Assembly: GCA_963845675.1 (NCBI GenBank)
Contig: CAWJSX010000001.1
Span: 1,364,001 to 1,428,000, forward strand
Length of the DNA: 64,000 nt
From: CAWJMD01 sp963845675
Lineage (GTDB): Bacteria; Actinomycetota; Actinomycetes; Actinomycetales; CAWJMD01
Reading direction: 5' to 3'
Made by a program: the position numbers and the translations under genes. This document shows positions 17,747 through 27,674 of this stretch, piece after piece (position 1 is the stretch's first letter; each line of letters opens with the position of its first letter). Below the pieces are notes generated by a model. It worked only from the letters and a program-made list of their open reading frames with translations, searched no databases and had not been told where the DNA came from.

Positions 17747-18442
17747 GTGCGCCTGGTCATCTCCCGCTGCTCCGTCGACTACGTCGGCCGGCTCACCGCA
17801 CACCTCCCGCTGGCGACCCGGCTTCTGCTGGTCAAGGCCGACGGCAGCGTGCTGGTCCACTCCGACGGCGGCTCGTACAAGCCGCTGAACTGGATGAGCC
17901 CGCCCTGCACGCTGGTCGAGAGCGTGCCGACCGACGAGCAGGCCGAGGCGGGCGTCGTCGCGGTCTGGACCGTCCAGCACATCAAGAACGAGGACCGGCT
18001 CGTCGTCAGCCTGCACGAGGTGCTGCACGACTCGGCGCACGAGCTCGGCGTCGACCCCGGCCTGGTCAAGGACGGCGTCGAGGCGCACCTGCAGCGGCTG
18101 CTCGCCGAGCAGATCGAGGTGCTGGGGTCCGGTCACACCCTCGTCCGCCGTGAGTACCCGACCGCCATCGGCCCGGTCGACATCCTGGCCCGCGACGGCG
18201 GTGGTCGCGCGGTGGCCGTCGAGATCAAGCGGCGGGGCGAGATCGACGGCGTCGAGCAGCTCACGCGCTACCTCGAGCTCCTCAACCGCGACCCGCTGCT
18301 GGCTCCGGTGCGTGGCGTGTTCGCGGCGCAGGAGATCAAGCCGCAGGCCCGGGTGCTGGCCACCGACCGCGGAATCGAGTGCCTGGTGCTCGACTACGAC
18401 GCGCTCCGGGGTGTGGACGACAGCGGGTCACGGCTCTTCTGA
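17747..18442 (+). CDS. nucS: Endonuclease NucS, non-canonical mismatch repair
   Basis: A 231-residue NucS/EndoMS nuclease, the mismatch-specific endonuclease that replaces MutS/MutL in most Actinobacteria. It cuts both strands at G-T, G-G and T-T mispairs and works with the sliding clamp. The N-terminal DNA-binding/dimer domain holds VHSDGGSYKPLNWM. The C-terminal RecB-like nuclease has the catalytic set in GPVDILARD and AVEIKRRG (Asp, Glu, Lys). The C-terminal end LRGVDDSGSRLF is where clamp-binding residues lie in homologues. The start is GTG at 17747. The gene is intact, which indicates the host does not rely on MutSL. Confidence 0.95.
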   Translation: MRLVISRCSVDYVGRLTAHLPLATRLLLVKADGSVLVHSDGGSYKPLNWMSPPCTLVESVPTDEQAEAGVVAVWTVQHIKNEDRLVVSLHEVLHDSAHELGVDPGLVKDGVEAHLQRLLAEQIEVLGSGHTLVRREYPTAIGPVDILARDGGGRAVAVEIKRRGEIDGVEQLTRYLELLNRDPLLAPVRGVFAAQEIKPQARVLATDRGIECLVLDYDALRGVDDSGSRLF

Positions 18443-18460
18443 CGCGCCCCGCCTCCCCGC

Positions 18461-18562
18461 CATTCTCGGGAGATTGCACGTCCAGAAGGCCCCGTTGCGA
18501 CCGTCATTCTCGGGAGAATCGGCCTCCGGGAGGCCCTCATGACCCCGGTTCTCCCGAGAATG
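18461..18562. repeat. Three ATTCTCGGGAGA boxes, one inverted, between convergent genes
   Basis: The box CATTCTCGGGAGA occurs at 18461-18473 and 18505-18519 (here extended to AGAAT) and inverted at 18549-18562. Boxes 1 and 3, with flanking CCGCC and GGCGG, can fold into one long stem enclosing box 2 and the palindrome GGCCTCCGGGAGGCC at 18521-18535. It fills the gap between the converging stops of nucS and a GNAT gene. A bidirectional terminator or a dispersed intergenic repeat family are both possible. Confidence 0.6.
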
Positions 18563-18571
18563 GTGGGCGGG

Positions 18572-19132
18572 TCACGCTTCCGGGTCGCGCAGCCCGACGC
18601 AGTCCAGCTGCCAGAACAGCTGGTCGTACACGAGCGTGCCGGTCATCCAGGCCTGGCGGGACGGCAGCGGGTGGACCTGGAACGCCGCATCGGGGATGCG
18701 CAGGGAGGGCTTGCGGAAGCCGAGGTCGCCACCGGGCACGAACCCGAGCCTCGCGTAGTACCCCGGTGACCCCTCGAGGAAGACGAGCGGGAAACCGCTG
18801 TCCGCCAACGAGTCCAGCGAGCGACGGATCAGCTCGGTGCCGACGCCGCGGCCTTGGTGGTCGGGGTGCACCGACACCGGGCTCAGCACCAGCACGTCGA
18901 CGAGACGACGAGGGGCGTCGAGGACGTTGCGCGTGTAGAGCACGTGGGCGGCGACCTCACCGTGCACCTCGGCGACGAACGACAGCCCGTCACGTCCGGC
19001 CGGGGACGCGAGCAGCGTCTCCTTCAGGCGGGTGACGGTCTCGTCCTCGAAGGCCGCTGTGATGAGGGCGTGGACGGTGTCCGCGTCGGACGGCAGCTCG
19101 CGCCGGACGGTCACCGGCTGGTTGAGGGTCAC
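18572..19132 (-). CDS. GNAT family N-acetyltransferase, YhbS-like
   Basis: A 186-residue single-domain GNAT enzyme of the YhbS type. The acetyl-CoA loop is VHPDHQGRGVGTELI, preceded by the usual beta4 strand LVLSPVSV and followed by VFLEGSPGYYARLGF. The substrate is unknown; relatives have been linked to acylation of small molecules or tRNA-bound residues. It is transcribed away from the D-amino-acid oxidase gene, with a 73-bp gap, and converges on nucS. The ATG start at 19132 has no competitor. Confidence 0.85.
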   Translation of the reverse strand: MTLNQPVTVRRELPSDADTVHALITAAFEDETVTRLKETLLASPAGRDGLSFVAEVHGEVAAHVLYTRNVLDAPRRLVDVLVLSPVSVHPDHQGRGVGTELIRRSLDSLADSGFPLVFLEGSPGYYARLGFVPGGDLGFRKPSLRIPDAAFQVHPLPSRQAWMTGTLVYDQLFWQLDCVGLRDPEA

Positions 19133-19205
19133 GTGGTCGGAGGCTACGGGCCACCGGGTCTGGCGTCACGGGGATTCCCCGCCGCAGCCCTGCCAGGATG
19201 GCCGC

Positions 19206-20175
19206 ATGAGCCGCGTGATCGTGGTGGGCGCCGGCGTGATCGGGCTGTCGTGCGCCGTACGCCTGGCCGAGTCCGGGTACGACACGCACGTCCTGGCGCG
19301 CGACCTGCCCCTGGAGACCACGTCGGCGGTCGCCGGCGGACTGTGGCTCCCCTACCTGGCCCAGCCGGCCGACAAGGTGCGGCGATGGGGCGCGGCCACG
19401 CTCGCCGAGCTGACCGCCCTCGCCGCCTCGGCCCCCGAGTCGGGCGTCCGCATGACACCCGGCCTGCTCCTGCACCGCGAGCCGGACCCACCACGTCCCG
19501 GCTGGGCCGACCACGACGGCCTCGGGCTCGCCCTGGAGCTGGTGGCCGACCCGCGTCCCGGGTACCGGTCCGGCTGGTCGCTCACGGTCCCACTCGTGGA
19601 GACCACCGCGTACCTGCCGTGGCTGTCCGAACGCCTCGCGGCCGCGGGCGGCACCATCACCCGAATGCCGCTCTCGGCCCTGCCGCAGCGCGGGGTCGTG
19701 GTCAACGCCACCGGCGTCAGCGCCCGCGCCATGGCGGGCGACTCCGAGGTGGCGCCGGTGCGCGGCCAGGTGGTGGTGCGTGGAGAACCCGGGCCTGGAC
19801 ACCTGGTGGGTGGACGAGGACGAGACCGGACGGTCCCCTCTACGCCCTCCCCCGTGGCGATCACGTCGTCGTGGGGGGCACCGCCGAACGAGGTCGATAC
19901 GACCCGGCCCCGGAACCCGTTGTGGCCGAGCGGATCCTGGCCCGTGCCGGCAGCCGGTGGAGCCACGACTTCGGACGGCGCAGGTGCTGGCCCACCGCGT
20001 CGGGCTGCGTCCGGTCCGACCCACGGTGAGGCTCGAGAGCGAGGTCGGAGCCGAGCGCACCGTCGTGCACTGCTACGGGCACGGTGGCGCCGGCATCACC
20101 CTGTCGTGGGGTTGCGCGGACGAGGTGCTGTCGCTGGTCGCCCAGCACGCGGAGCAGGCGCTCGCCGAGGCCTGA
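19206..20175 (+). CDS. D-amino-acid oxidase (three frameshifts)
   Basis: A FAD-dependent D-amino-acid oxidase of the DAO family. The N-terminus MSRVIVVGAGVIGLSCAVRL carries the FAD loop, followed by TSAVAGGLWLPYLAQP, a family element. The middle, NATGVSARAMAGD, and the end, VVHCYGHGGAGITLSWGCAD, give the second FAD contact. Breaks near 19780, 19835 and 19970 scatter the last third over three frames. Every piece keeps family motifs (PLYALPRGDHVVVGGTAE; HRVGLRPVRPTVRLE), so the gene was probably intact in the source genome. It deaminates D-amino acids to keto acids, with peroxide released. The stop is at 20175. Confidence 0.8.
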
Positions 20176-20187
20176 CGCTGACGCGCG

Positions 20188-21016
20188 TCAGACCAGCCGG
20201 ACGTCCACCCCCGCCGCACGGAGCTCCTCGACGCGAGCCGGCTCAGCCCCTCGGTCGGTGACCAGCGTGGCCACGGACGACACCGGACAGATCCGGGCGA
20301 AGGCACGTCGTCCCAGCTTCTCGGACGCCGCCACCACGATGACGCGGTTCGAGCGGGCCACCATCTGGGCGTTCACGCCGGCCTCGCCCTCGTGGAAGCA
20401 CGACGCTCCCCCCTCTACGTCGCAGACCGTCGACGCCGAGCACGAGCACGTCGAGCCAGAGCTGTTCCAGCACCAGGCTCGCCAGCGGGCCGGTGAGCTC
20501 GTAGGACTGTGGACGCGCTACCCCGCCAAGCGTCACGGTCCGCACGAAGGGGCGCAGCACCATCTCGCTGGCGATGTTCAGGGCGTTGGTCACGACGGTC
20601 ATCGACGGTCGGGAGCTGGACGCCGCCAGGTCGGCCCGGGCCGCCAGCCGTCGGGCCGTGGCAGACGTGGTCGTCCCGCCGTTGAACCCGACAACCGTTC
20701 CCGGGGAGAGCATCTCGCACGCAGCCGCCGCGATCCGGTCCTTGACGTCGTCGCCGCCCTGGCGGTACCTGGCCGGCAGGTCGTAGGCCACCGAGGTCGC
20801 GACGACGCCACCATGGGTGCGGGTGACGAGCTGCTGGGACGCGAGCGAGGTGAAGTCGCGGCGCACGGTCGCCTCCGAGACGCCGAGCAGGCTCGCTCCC
20901 TCGGTCACCGACAGGCGTCCGCGCTCTCCGAGCAGGTCGAGCAGGCGACGCCACCGCTGCGAGCGGTCAGGGGGGTCACCACCGGGGTCAGCCGCAGGCG
21001 CGGCAGGTTCGCTCAC
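20188..21016 (-). CDS. DeoR/GlpR family regulator of the amino-sugar cluster (one frameshift)
   Basis: A DeoR-family repressor. The N-terminal helix-turn-helix (LSVTEGASLLGVSEATVRRDFTSL) is followed by the sugar-phosphate-binding domain of phosphosugar-isomerase fold, with VVGFNGGTTTSATARRL, VTNALNIASEM and, after a break near 20425, ARSNRVIVVAASEKLG. The corrected protein is about 275 residues. It lies 8 nt after the last ABC permease gene in the same direction, at the end of the transporter operon. In this family the ligand is usually a phosphorylated intermediate of the pathway, here probably an amino-sugar phosphate or tagatose phosphate. Confidence 0.85.
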
Positions 21017-21023
21017 CGGCTTC

Positions 21024-21967
21024 TCACTTCACCCCACCGGCGGTGAGGCCGGCAACCAGGCGCTTCTCGATCACGGCGAAGAGGATCACGACGGGCACGA
21101 TCGCCACGACCGACACGCCGAACACGTACTGCCAGGCCGAGTCGTACTGCCCGACGAACTTGGTCAGAGCCACCGAAAGCGGTTGGTTCTCAGCGGTGGT
21201 CAGGATCACCAGGCTGGCCGCGAACTCGTTCCAGCACGCGACGAAGGTGAAGATGATCGCGGTCACCACGCCCGGCCACACGAGCGGCAGCGTGACGCGT
21301 CGCAGGGTCTGCAGTCGTGTCGCGCCGTCCAGCATCGCCGCCTCCTCGATCTCGACCGGGACGGACGCGAAGAAGGAGTGCATCATCCAGGTGGCGAAGC
21401 TGAGGTTGAACGCCGCGTTCACCAGGATCATCGCGAGCCAGGTGTCGTTGATGCCCACGGAGAGGAACTCGCGGAACAGCCCCGAGGCGAGCACGGTCGG
21501 CTGCAGCATCTGGGTCATCAGCACCAGCAGCAGGAAGACCAGCCGGCCGGGGAACCGGTGCCGCGCCGTGTAGTACGCCGCCGGGCAGGGCGACGGCCAG
21601 CACCAGCAGCGTCGCGCAGACGGAGATCACGATCGTCGACACGAGGTTGTACGGCAGCGGCGTCTCGGGCGTCGACCACATCGTCACGTAGTTCTGCGGC
21701 GTCCACTCCTGGGGCAGGTAGGTCGCCGGGATGCGCAGGATCTCGGACCGCTGCTTGAACGACCCGATCAGCATGATCAGGTACGGCAGCAGGAACACCA
21801 GGGCGACGACGGCGCCCGCGAGCGCCAGCACCCAGCGCGGCGTCCGCACCCTGGCCGGCCGACCTCGGGGTGAGGCGTCGGGCCCGGCCCCGCGCCTGCC
21901 GGCGCGGTCTCGGGCTTCCGGTCGGGACGGACGGCGTCCACGGCCGACCGGGCGCGACGGCGCTCAT
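21024..21967 (-). CDS. Carbohydrate ABC transporter permease, MalG type (frameshifted)
   Basis: The second inner-membrane subunit of a CUT1 sugar importer. The first helix is LALAGAVVALVFLLPYLIML; after a break near 21585 the rest reads WLAMILVNAAFNLSFATWMM. The EAA loop is EIEEAAMLDGATRLQTLRRVTLPLVWPG, and the typical end is EKRLVAGLTAGGVK. A second break lies in the N-terminal cytosolic tail (about 21850-21950). The ATG at 21967 overlaps the stop of the upstream permease (ATGA). The sugar is probably N-acetylgalactosamine or another amino sugar, judging from the divergent genes. Confidence 0.82.
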
Positions 21968-22886
21968 CGGTCCACCTGCTGCATCGGACGCACCAGTTTC
22001 AGGTAGATCGCGATCACCACGAGCACGATCACGAAGTTGAGGACGGACAGGGCGCTCGCCGTGTCGATCTGCCGGTCGGACTGGATGAACTTGAAGATCA
22101 GCGTCGTCGTCGTGTCGGCGTCGTAGCCGGGGAGGCTGCCGGTCATCACCTTGAGGATGGGCAGCGAGTTGAAGACGTTGATGATGTTGATGAGGACGGC
22201 CACCGCGAGGGCGGGGCGCAGGGCCGGCAGGATCACGCTGACGTAGCGCCGCCACGGGACCGGCGCCGTCCATCTGGGCCGCCTCGAGCTGCTCGGCGGG
22301 GATCGTCGCCAGCCCGGCCAGCAGCGTGTACACGGTGAACGGCAGCGACACGAAGACCGCGATGCCCATCGAGGCGAGGAAGGCCGGCACCGGCCGCTTG
22401 GTGAAGCCGAAGCCGGTGTCGAGCAGGCCGATGTCCACCAGGAACTGGTTGATCACGCCGTAGAACGGGTCGAGCCCGTAGTAGAAGACGGTGGTCGTCA
22501 TGACCACGCTCGCCGCCCAGGGCACGATCACCGCGAGGCGCACGAGGCGCCGACCCGGGAAGGCCTTGTCGAGGAACTGCGCCAGGCCCATCGAGATGAC
22601 GACGGTCACCGCCACCACCCCGAAGGTCCACAGGGCGGTGTTGGCCAGGACCCTGTCGAGAGAGCCGAAGCTCGAGCACCCGCTCGTAGTTGGCCCAGCC
22701 CGCGGGCCCGCGGTCGACCCCCGACTGCGAGATGTCTCGCGTGGACGACCAGACCATGTAGCCGGCGGGGAAGAGCACGATGGTGACGATCAGCAGCGTC
22801 GCCGGGGCCACCCACGGCACCGCCGCCCCGAGTCGGCGCATCGGCGAGGGGCCCGGCCGTCGCGGCTGCAGGGTCAGGTCGGTCAT
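21964..22886 (-). CDS. Carbohydrate ABC transporter permease, MalF type (two frameshifts)
   Basis: The first membrane subunit of the CUT1 importer. It starts MTDLTLQPRRPG with the first helix at LLIVTIVLFPAGYMVW. After a break near 22670 it continues VVISMGLAQFLDKAFPGRR and VMTTTVFYYGLDP, with the EAA-loop start EQLEAAQMDGAGPVAALRQ. After a second break near 22255 come ILPALRPALAVAVLINI and the end LKLVRPMQQVDR. A strong GC hairpin precedes it, which may lower its expression relative to the binding protein. No ATPase gene is in the cluster; CUT1 systems often share a distant MsiK-type ATPase. Confidence 0.82.
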
Positions 22887-22920
22887 GTTCGCTCCGTGAC
22901 GTCGAGGGGGCGCGGACGGG

Positions 22921-22954
22921 CCCGGCCGGGCCGCTGGGACGCGGCCCGGCCGGG
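22921..22954 (-). terminator. Perfect 14-bp GC hairpin between binding-protein and permease genes
   Basis: Arms CCCGGCCGGGCCGC (22921-22934) and its exact inverse (22941-22954) enclose a 6-nt loop, 6 nt after the binding-protein stop. All 14 pairs are G-C. This is a typical place for a partial terminator or 3' stabiliser that keeps binding protein in excess over the membrane subunits. Confidence 0.75.
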
Positions 22955-22960
22955 AGGTGA

Positions 22961-24240
22961 TCAGCTTCCGGCGTCGGCCTTGGCCTGGATGTCCTTCAGC
23001 ACGGTCGCCGGGTCGGCGCCCTGCCCGATCTGACCGATCAGGCTCTGCAGGGCACCCTGCGTCGCCGACCAGTTGGGGTTGGTGCTCGGGTAGAACTTCG
23101 CGTCCGGGAGGGCCTCGAGGAACGTGGCGATCTCCTCCTTGTCACCGAGCGCGTCGGCACCGGACTTCGTGGTGGGCAGGAAGCCCTCGGCGTCGACGAA
23201 CGAGGTGTAGACGTCGGCGCTGAAGAAGTAGTCGAGGAACGCCGTGATGGCCGCGGCCTTGTCGCCGTCGTTCTTGAACGCCATCAGGTGGTCGGCCACA
23301 CCCAGCGTGACCGGCTCGCCGTCCTTGGTCGGGATCGGTGCGGTCTCGTACTTCAGGTCAGGGTTCTTCTGCTCGATCTGTCCGACGGTCGGGGGCAGGC
23401 CCTCGGCCATCGCGATCTTGCCCTGGATGAAGACGTCCAGCATCGGCGTGCGGTCGCTCGCGCCCGGGTCGGGCTGGGTGGCGTTCGAGTCGATCATCTT
23501 CTTCATGAACTCGACGGCCTCGAGGTTCTCGGGTGTGTCCACGGTGATCTCGTCTCGGCGTCTCCCCAGTCGCCGCCGGCTCCGAACGTCCAGATCGACG
23601 TCTCGGCCTGAGCCTCCTCGCTGCCGAGCGGCATGCCGTAGCCGTAGACGCCGCCGCCGAGGGCGTTGACCTTCTGCCCGGCGGCGAGCAGCTCGTCCCA
23701 CGTCGCCGGCGGCTCGGTCACACCGGCCTGCGCGAGCAGGTCCGTGTTGTAGAAGAGCGTGCGCGACGAGGCGATCAGCGGCAGGCCGTACATGTCGCCG
23801 TCGATCGAGGCGTTGTCGGCGAAGGACGGCTGGAAGTCGTCCAGCGTCTCCGGCGAGACGACCTCGGAGGCCGTGTAGAGCAGGTCGTCCGCGGCGAAGC
23901 CGGCGAACGCGTCGATGTTGAGGATGTCGGGGGCGTCGTCGGACTGCACCTTCGTGGTGATGACGTCGTTGATGTTGTCCCACGACTCCACCTGCAGGGA
24001 CACCGTGATGCCCTCGTTCTCGGCCTCGAAGTCCTCGATGATGCCCTCCCACAACGACTTCGTCTGGTCGCTGTAGCTCGGCACCATGAGGGAGATGGAC
24101 GTCGAGCCGCCGTCACCGGCGTCGCCTCCACCGCCGGATCCGCCACCGAACCCGCACCCGGTCAGCGCCAGGGCGCCCACCATGCCGACTGCGGCGACTC
24201 TCCCGGTCCGGCCGAGCCCCTGTCGCGTCGTTCGTCCCAC
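22961..24240 (-). CDS. Sugar-binding lipoprotein of the CUT1 importer (one frameshift)
   Basis: The solute-binding lipoprotein of the importer. Its signal peptide VAAVGMVGALALTGCGFGG has a lipobox (LTGC) and is followed by a Gly/Ser linker. The mature protein shows the family-1 pattern: ISLMVPSYSDQTKSLWEGIIEDFEAEN, APDILNID, YGLPLIASSRTLFYNTDLL and, after a break near 23555, LDVFIQGKIAMAEGLPPTVG. The GTG at 24240 was chosen because GGAGG lies 6 nt upstream; a start 8 codons earlier has none. It is first in the minus-strand operon, with the two permeases and the DeoR regulator following. Confidence 0.85.
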
Positions 24241-24305
24241 GTTCTGCCTCCACCTCGGCGCCACGCGGCACCGACTTCGTTGTCGCTCGCTTGGATGATC
24301 GAACC

Positions 24306-24495
24306 TGACAGATTCAGGTGCGGTTCAGTCAAAGACCTACCGCCAGGCGTCATCGTGCAGCCTGGTCAGCTCGGCGTCAATGGCTTCGATGTCACGAAAT
24401 CAGCTCGACGCTTCGTGTTCACCTTGCGAACGTAATGAGTGATCATGATTGTTTTCGTTCAGACATTGACACTGTCAGGCAATCCCGAGCATGAT
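24306..24495. promoter_or_regulatory. Divergent promoter region of the amino-sugar cluster
   Basis: This AT-richer gap of about 290 bp separates the transporter from the agaS-nagA operon. CCTGACAG at 24306-24313, followed by ATTCAGG (a small palindrome), recurs inverted at 24471-24478 (CTGTCAGG). A rightward promoter is plausible: TTGACA at 24466-24471, 18 bp, then CATGAT at 24490-24495. The inverted CCTGACAG copies, one overlapping the -35, are candidate DeoR operators. Function is inferred from position. Confidence 0.5.
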
Positions 24496-24531
24496 CCGAC
24501 TCGGCGACCCCCGAGGCGAGGACTGACACCC

Positions 24532-25446
24532 ATGAGCACCACGAGCACGGCCGGGACCCACCTGGCCCGCGAGATCGCGACCCAGCCTGACGACTGGGAG
24601 GCGGTCGCACGGCGCCTGCCCGAGGTGGCACACCTGCTGCCCGCGCGCGGCGAGCGCGTGGCGGTGATCGGCTGCGGCACGTCGCTGTTCATGGCGCGCT
24701 GCTACGCCGAGCTGCGCGAGCGCGCGGGGCACGGCGTGACCGACGCGTGGCCGGCCAGCGAGCACCGGCTCGACCGCGGCTACGACCGGGTCGTCGCGAT
24801 CACCCGCTCGGGCACGACCACCGAGGTGATCGAGGTCCTGCGCGGGCTGCAGGGCGGCCCGACGCCGACGACCGTGATCACCGCGGACGGCTCCACCCCG
24901 GTGGCCGACCTCGCCGACCCGCTCGGTCCTCAGCGAGGTCGACGAGCAGTCCGTCGTCCAGACCCGGTTCGCCACCACCACGCTGGCACTGCTCCGCGCC
25001 GGCCTGGGGCACGACCTGGCCCCCGTCGCCGACCAGGCCCGCGAGGTGCTGGCCGCCGACGAGGCCTCACTCGGGCCCGGCCCGCACCGCCGAGCAGATC
25101 ACCTTCGTCGGCCGCGGCTGGACCGTCGGCATCGCCGAGGAGGCGGGCCTGAAGCTCCGCGAGTCGGCGCAGCTGCTGGACCGAGGCCTACCCCGCGATG
25201 GAGTACCGCCACGGGCCGATCTCCATCTCCGCGCCCGGACCGCGTGGTGTGGGCGTTCGGCGAGGTGCCCGTCGGGCCTGGCCGACGACGTGGCAGCGAC
25301 CGGCGCGCGCTTCGAGCACGCCGCGATCGACGCGATGGCCGACCTGCTCGCGCGTGCACCGGCTGTGCGTGGTGCGCGCCGCCGACGCCGGGCTGGACCC
25401 CGACCAGCCGCGCTCCTCGAGCCGCTCGATCATCCTGGGCGAGTAG
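24532..25446 (+). CDS. agaS: SIS-domain amino-sugar phosphate isomerase/deaminase, AgaS type (at least four frameshifts)
   Basis: A two-SIS-domain enzyme of the AgaS/GlmS-isomerase type, expected to convert galactosamine-6-phosphate (or glucosamine-6-phosphate) to the ketose phosphate plus ammonia. Domain 1 has VAVIGCGTSLFMARCYAEL and AITRSGTTTEVIEVL. Domain 2, recoverable across frames, has ITFVGRGWTVGIAEEAGLKLRE, then AMEYRHGPISI, AFGEVPVG and LCVVRAADAGLDPDQPR. Breaks occur at about 24925, 25080, 25190 and 25240-25350. The ATG at 24532 begins the operon. About 300 residues when corrected. The name agaS is chosen from context with the class II aldolase. Confidence 0.75.
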
Positions 25447-25489
25447 GGCCGCCGTGCGGGCAAGCCCCTCGGGCGGGCACGCTGTGCGC

Positions 25490-26471
25490 GTGCCCAGCAC
25501 ACCTTCTCGCCGTCGACGTCGGGGGCACCGACGTCAAGGCCGAGGTCGTCGACGTCGACGGCACCGTCGTCGTCGACGGCCGCAGCAGCACCGACCACCG
25601 GCGGCGACGCCCTCGAGCGCGGTCTCCTCGCTCGGGCGGTCGCTGGTCGACGTGGCCAGGCAGAGGGGCATCGTCGTCGACCGGGCGGGCGTCGTCGTGC
25701 CGGGCCTCGTCGACGCCGCGACACGGGGTGGTCCGCTTCACCGCGAACGTGCGCTGGCCGGCGCCCACCGTGGGCCCCGACCTCGCGTCCGCCCTCGGCC
25801 TGCCCGTCGTCATCGGTCACGACGTCGCGGCGGCCGGGCTGGCGGAGCACCGGCTGGGCGCTGGACGCGGCGTCGACGACGTCGTCGTGGTCGCGATCGG
25901 GACCGGCATCGCCGCAACCCTCTTCAGCGGTGGTCGCGTGCTCACGGCGGGCCGCACGCCGACGGCCGGCTCGGGCAGGCCGGCGAGCTCGGCCACGTCA
26001 AGGTCCCGGCTGCGCGGAGCAGCGCCGGTGCGGCTGCGGGGACGTCGGCTGCCTGGAGGCCGTCGCGTCCGCCCGCGCGATCGCCCGCGACTACGCGGCC
26101 CTCCGGGGCGAGCAGGTCGCCGGCGCGGCCGAGGTCGTGGCCCGGCTCGGCGACGACCCTCTCGCCCAGCAGGTCTGGGACCGCGCCGTGCAGGCCCTCG
26201 CGGAGGGGCTTCACGCCACCTGCGCACTGCTCGCGCCATCGCGCGTCGTCATCGCCGGGGGCCTCTCGGCGGCCGGCGACACGCTGATCGACCCCCTGCG
26301 TGAGGCCCTGCGCGGGCCTGGCTCACGTCGTCGTCGTGCCCGACCTGGTGACGGCGTCCCTCGGCACCCGGGCCGGCGTGATCGGCGCTGCCCTGCTCGC
26401 GCGGGAGGACGAGGCCACCGTGTTCCACCCGCCGGCACCGGGAAGCGCCGGCGGCGCAGGTGGTCTCGTGA
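25490..26471 (+). CDS. ROK-family sugar kinase (multiple frameshifts)
   Basis: A ROK-family kinase predicted to phosphorylate the imported amino sugar at C6. Motifs are LAVDVGGTDVKAEVVDVDG (ATP phosphate loop), VVIGHDVAAAGLAEHRLG (catalytic Asp in GHD), VVVAIGTGIAATLFSGG, GELGHVKV, and the ROK zinc pattern CGCGDVGCLEA. These lie in three frames with breaks at about 25503 (one extra C), 25600, 25735, 25975, 26030 and 26320. Start GTG 25490 gives VPSTLLAVDVGG once corrected. The end is inferred as a GTGA overlap with the deacetylase start. Cysteine and glycine spacing is intact, so the errors look technical. Confidence 0.75.
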
Positions 26472-27674
26472 GCGTCGTGGCCGTGGACACCGTCGTCCTG
26501 CGCGGCCGGGTCGTGGCCCCCCGTGCGGTGATCGACGACGGCCTCGTCGTGTGCCGCGCCGGCATCGTCGAGTGGGTCGGTGAGGTCGCCGACGCACCCG
26601 GGGGGACCGCCGTCCCCGACCGTTCCGACCTGACCCTGCTCCCCGGACTGGTCGACGTCCACTGCCACGGCGGAGGCGGGCACGCCTTCCCCGACGCCGA
26701 CGCCGACAGGCCTGCGTGAGGCGGCGACCCACCACCACCAGCACGGCACCACCACGCTGCTGGGCAGCCTGGTCTCGGCCACGACCGACGAGCTCGACCG
26801 TCGCATCCCGATGCTGGCGTCACTCGCCGAGGAGGGGCTGCTCGCGGGGATCCACCTCGAGGGCCCCTTCCTGTCGGCCGCGCGGTGCGGCGCGCAGGAC
26901 CCCGCCGCCCTGGTGCCCGGGGACCCGCAGACCCTGGCGCGCTGGCTCCAGCTCGGACGGGGGACCGTCCGCAGCATGACTCTCGCACCGGAGACCGAGC
27001 ACGCGACCGGGATGGTCGAACAGCTCGCGACCGCCGACGCGGTGGTCAGCATCGGCCACACCGACGCCGACGCCGCGACGACGACGGCGCTGGTGGAGCA
27101 CGCCGTCCGGGTCGCGGCGCGCGGGTCTCCGCGACCCACCTGTTCAACGGCATGCCGCCGATGCACCACCGCTCCCCCGGACCCGTCGCCGCCTGTCTCG
27201 CGGCCGCGGCCCGTGGCGACCTCGTCGCCGAGCTGGTCGGCGACGGCGTCCACCTCGACGACCACACGGTCTCCGCGGTGCTCGACCTCGTCGGTCCGCA
27301 TCAGGTGGCCCTCGTCACCGACGCGATGGCCGCAGCCGGGATGGGCGACGGCAGCTACCGGCTCGGCGCACTGGACGTCGAGGTGGCCGGCGGCGTCGCA
27401 CGGCTCGCGGGTGACGAGCCCGCGGAGCAGCGCAGCATCGCCGGTGGCACGGCACACCTGATCGACGTGGTCCGGCGGGCGGCTCGGCCCACCACGGGCT
27501 GCACGCCGCGGTCACGGCGGCCAGCGCGACGCCGGCCGCCCTCGTGGGTCTGGACGACGCCGTCGGCGCGCTGCGTCCGGGTCTGTCGGCCGACGTCCTG
27601 GTCACCGACGAAGCGCTCGTACCGGTCGCCGTGCTCAGGCACGGCCAGTGGGTCGGAGGTACCCATGCCCGTAG
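26468..27674 (+). CDS. nagA: N-acetylamino-sugar-6-phosphate deacetylase, NagA type (three or more frameshifts)
   Basis: An amidohydrolase removing acetate from GlcNAc-6-P or GalNAc-6-P. The metal site starts with LPGLVDVHCHGGGGHAF. It continues GIHLEGPFLSAARCGAQDP, VVSIGHTDADA, SATHLFNGMPPMHHRSPG, VELVGDGVHLD-like ELVGDGVHLDDHTV, and VALVTDAMAAAGMGDG (catalytic Asp). Breaks lie near 26712, 27118 and 27480. The GTG at 26468 begins VSVVAVDTVVLRGR. The stop is uncertain; one frame ends at 27674, overlapping the next gene by 10 nt. An AgaA-like GalNAc-6-P deacetylase role would suit the neighbours equally well. Confidence 0.8.

Noticed and set aside
26300..26719. A protein joining the end of the ROK kinase to the start of NagA
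   Set aside because: Both parts are clear family sequences in one frame because of frameshifts in the kinase gene. A GTG start with the usual overlap lies at 26468.
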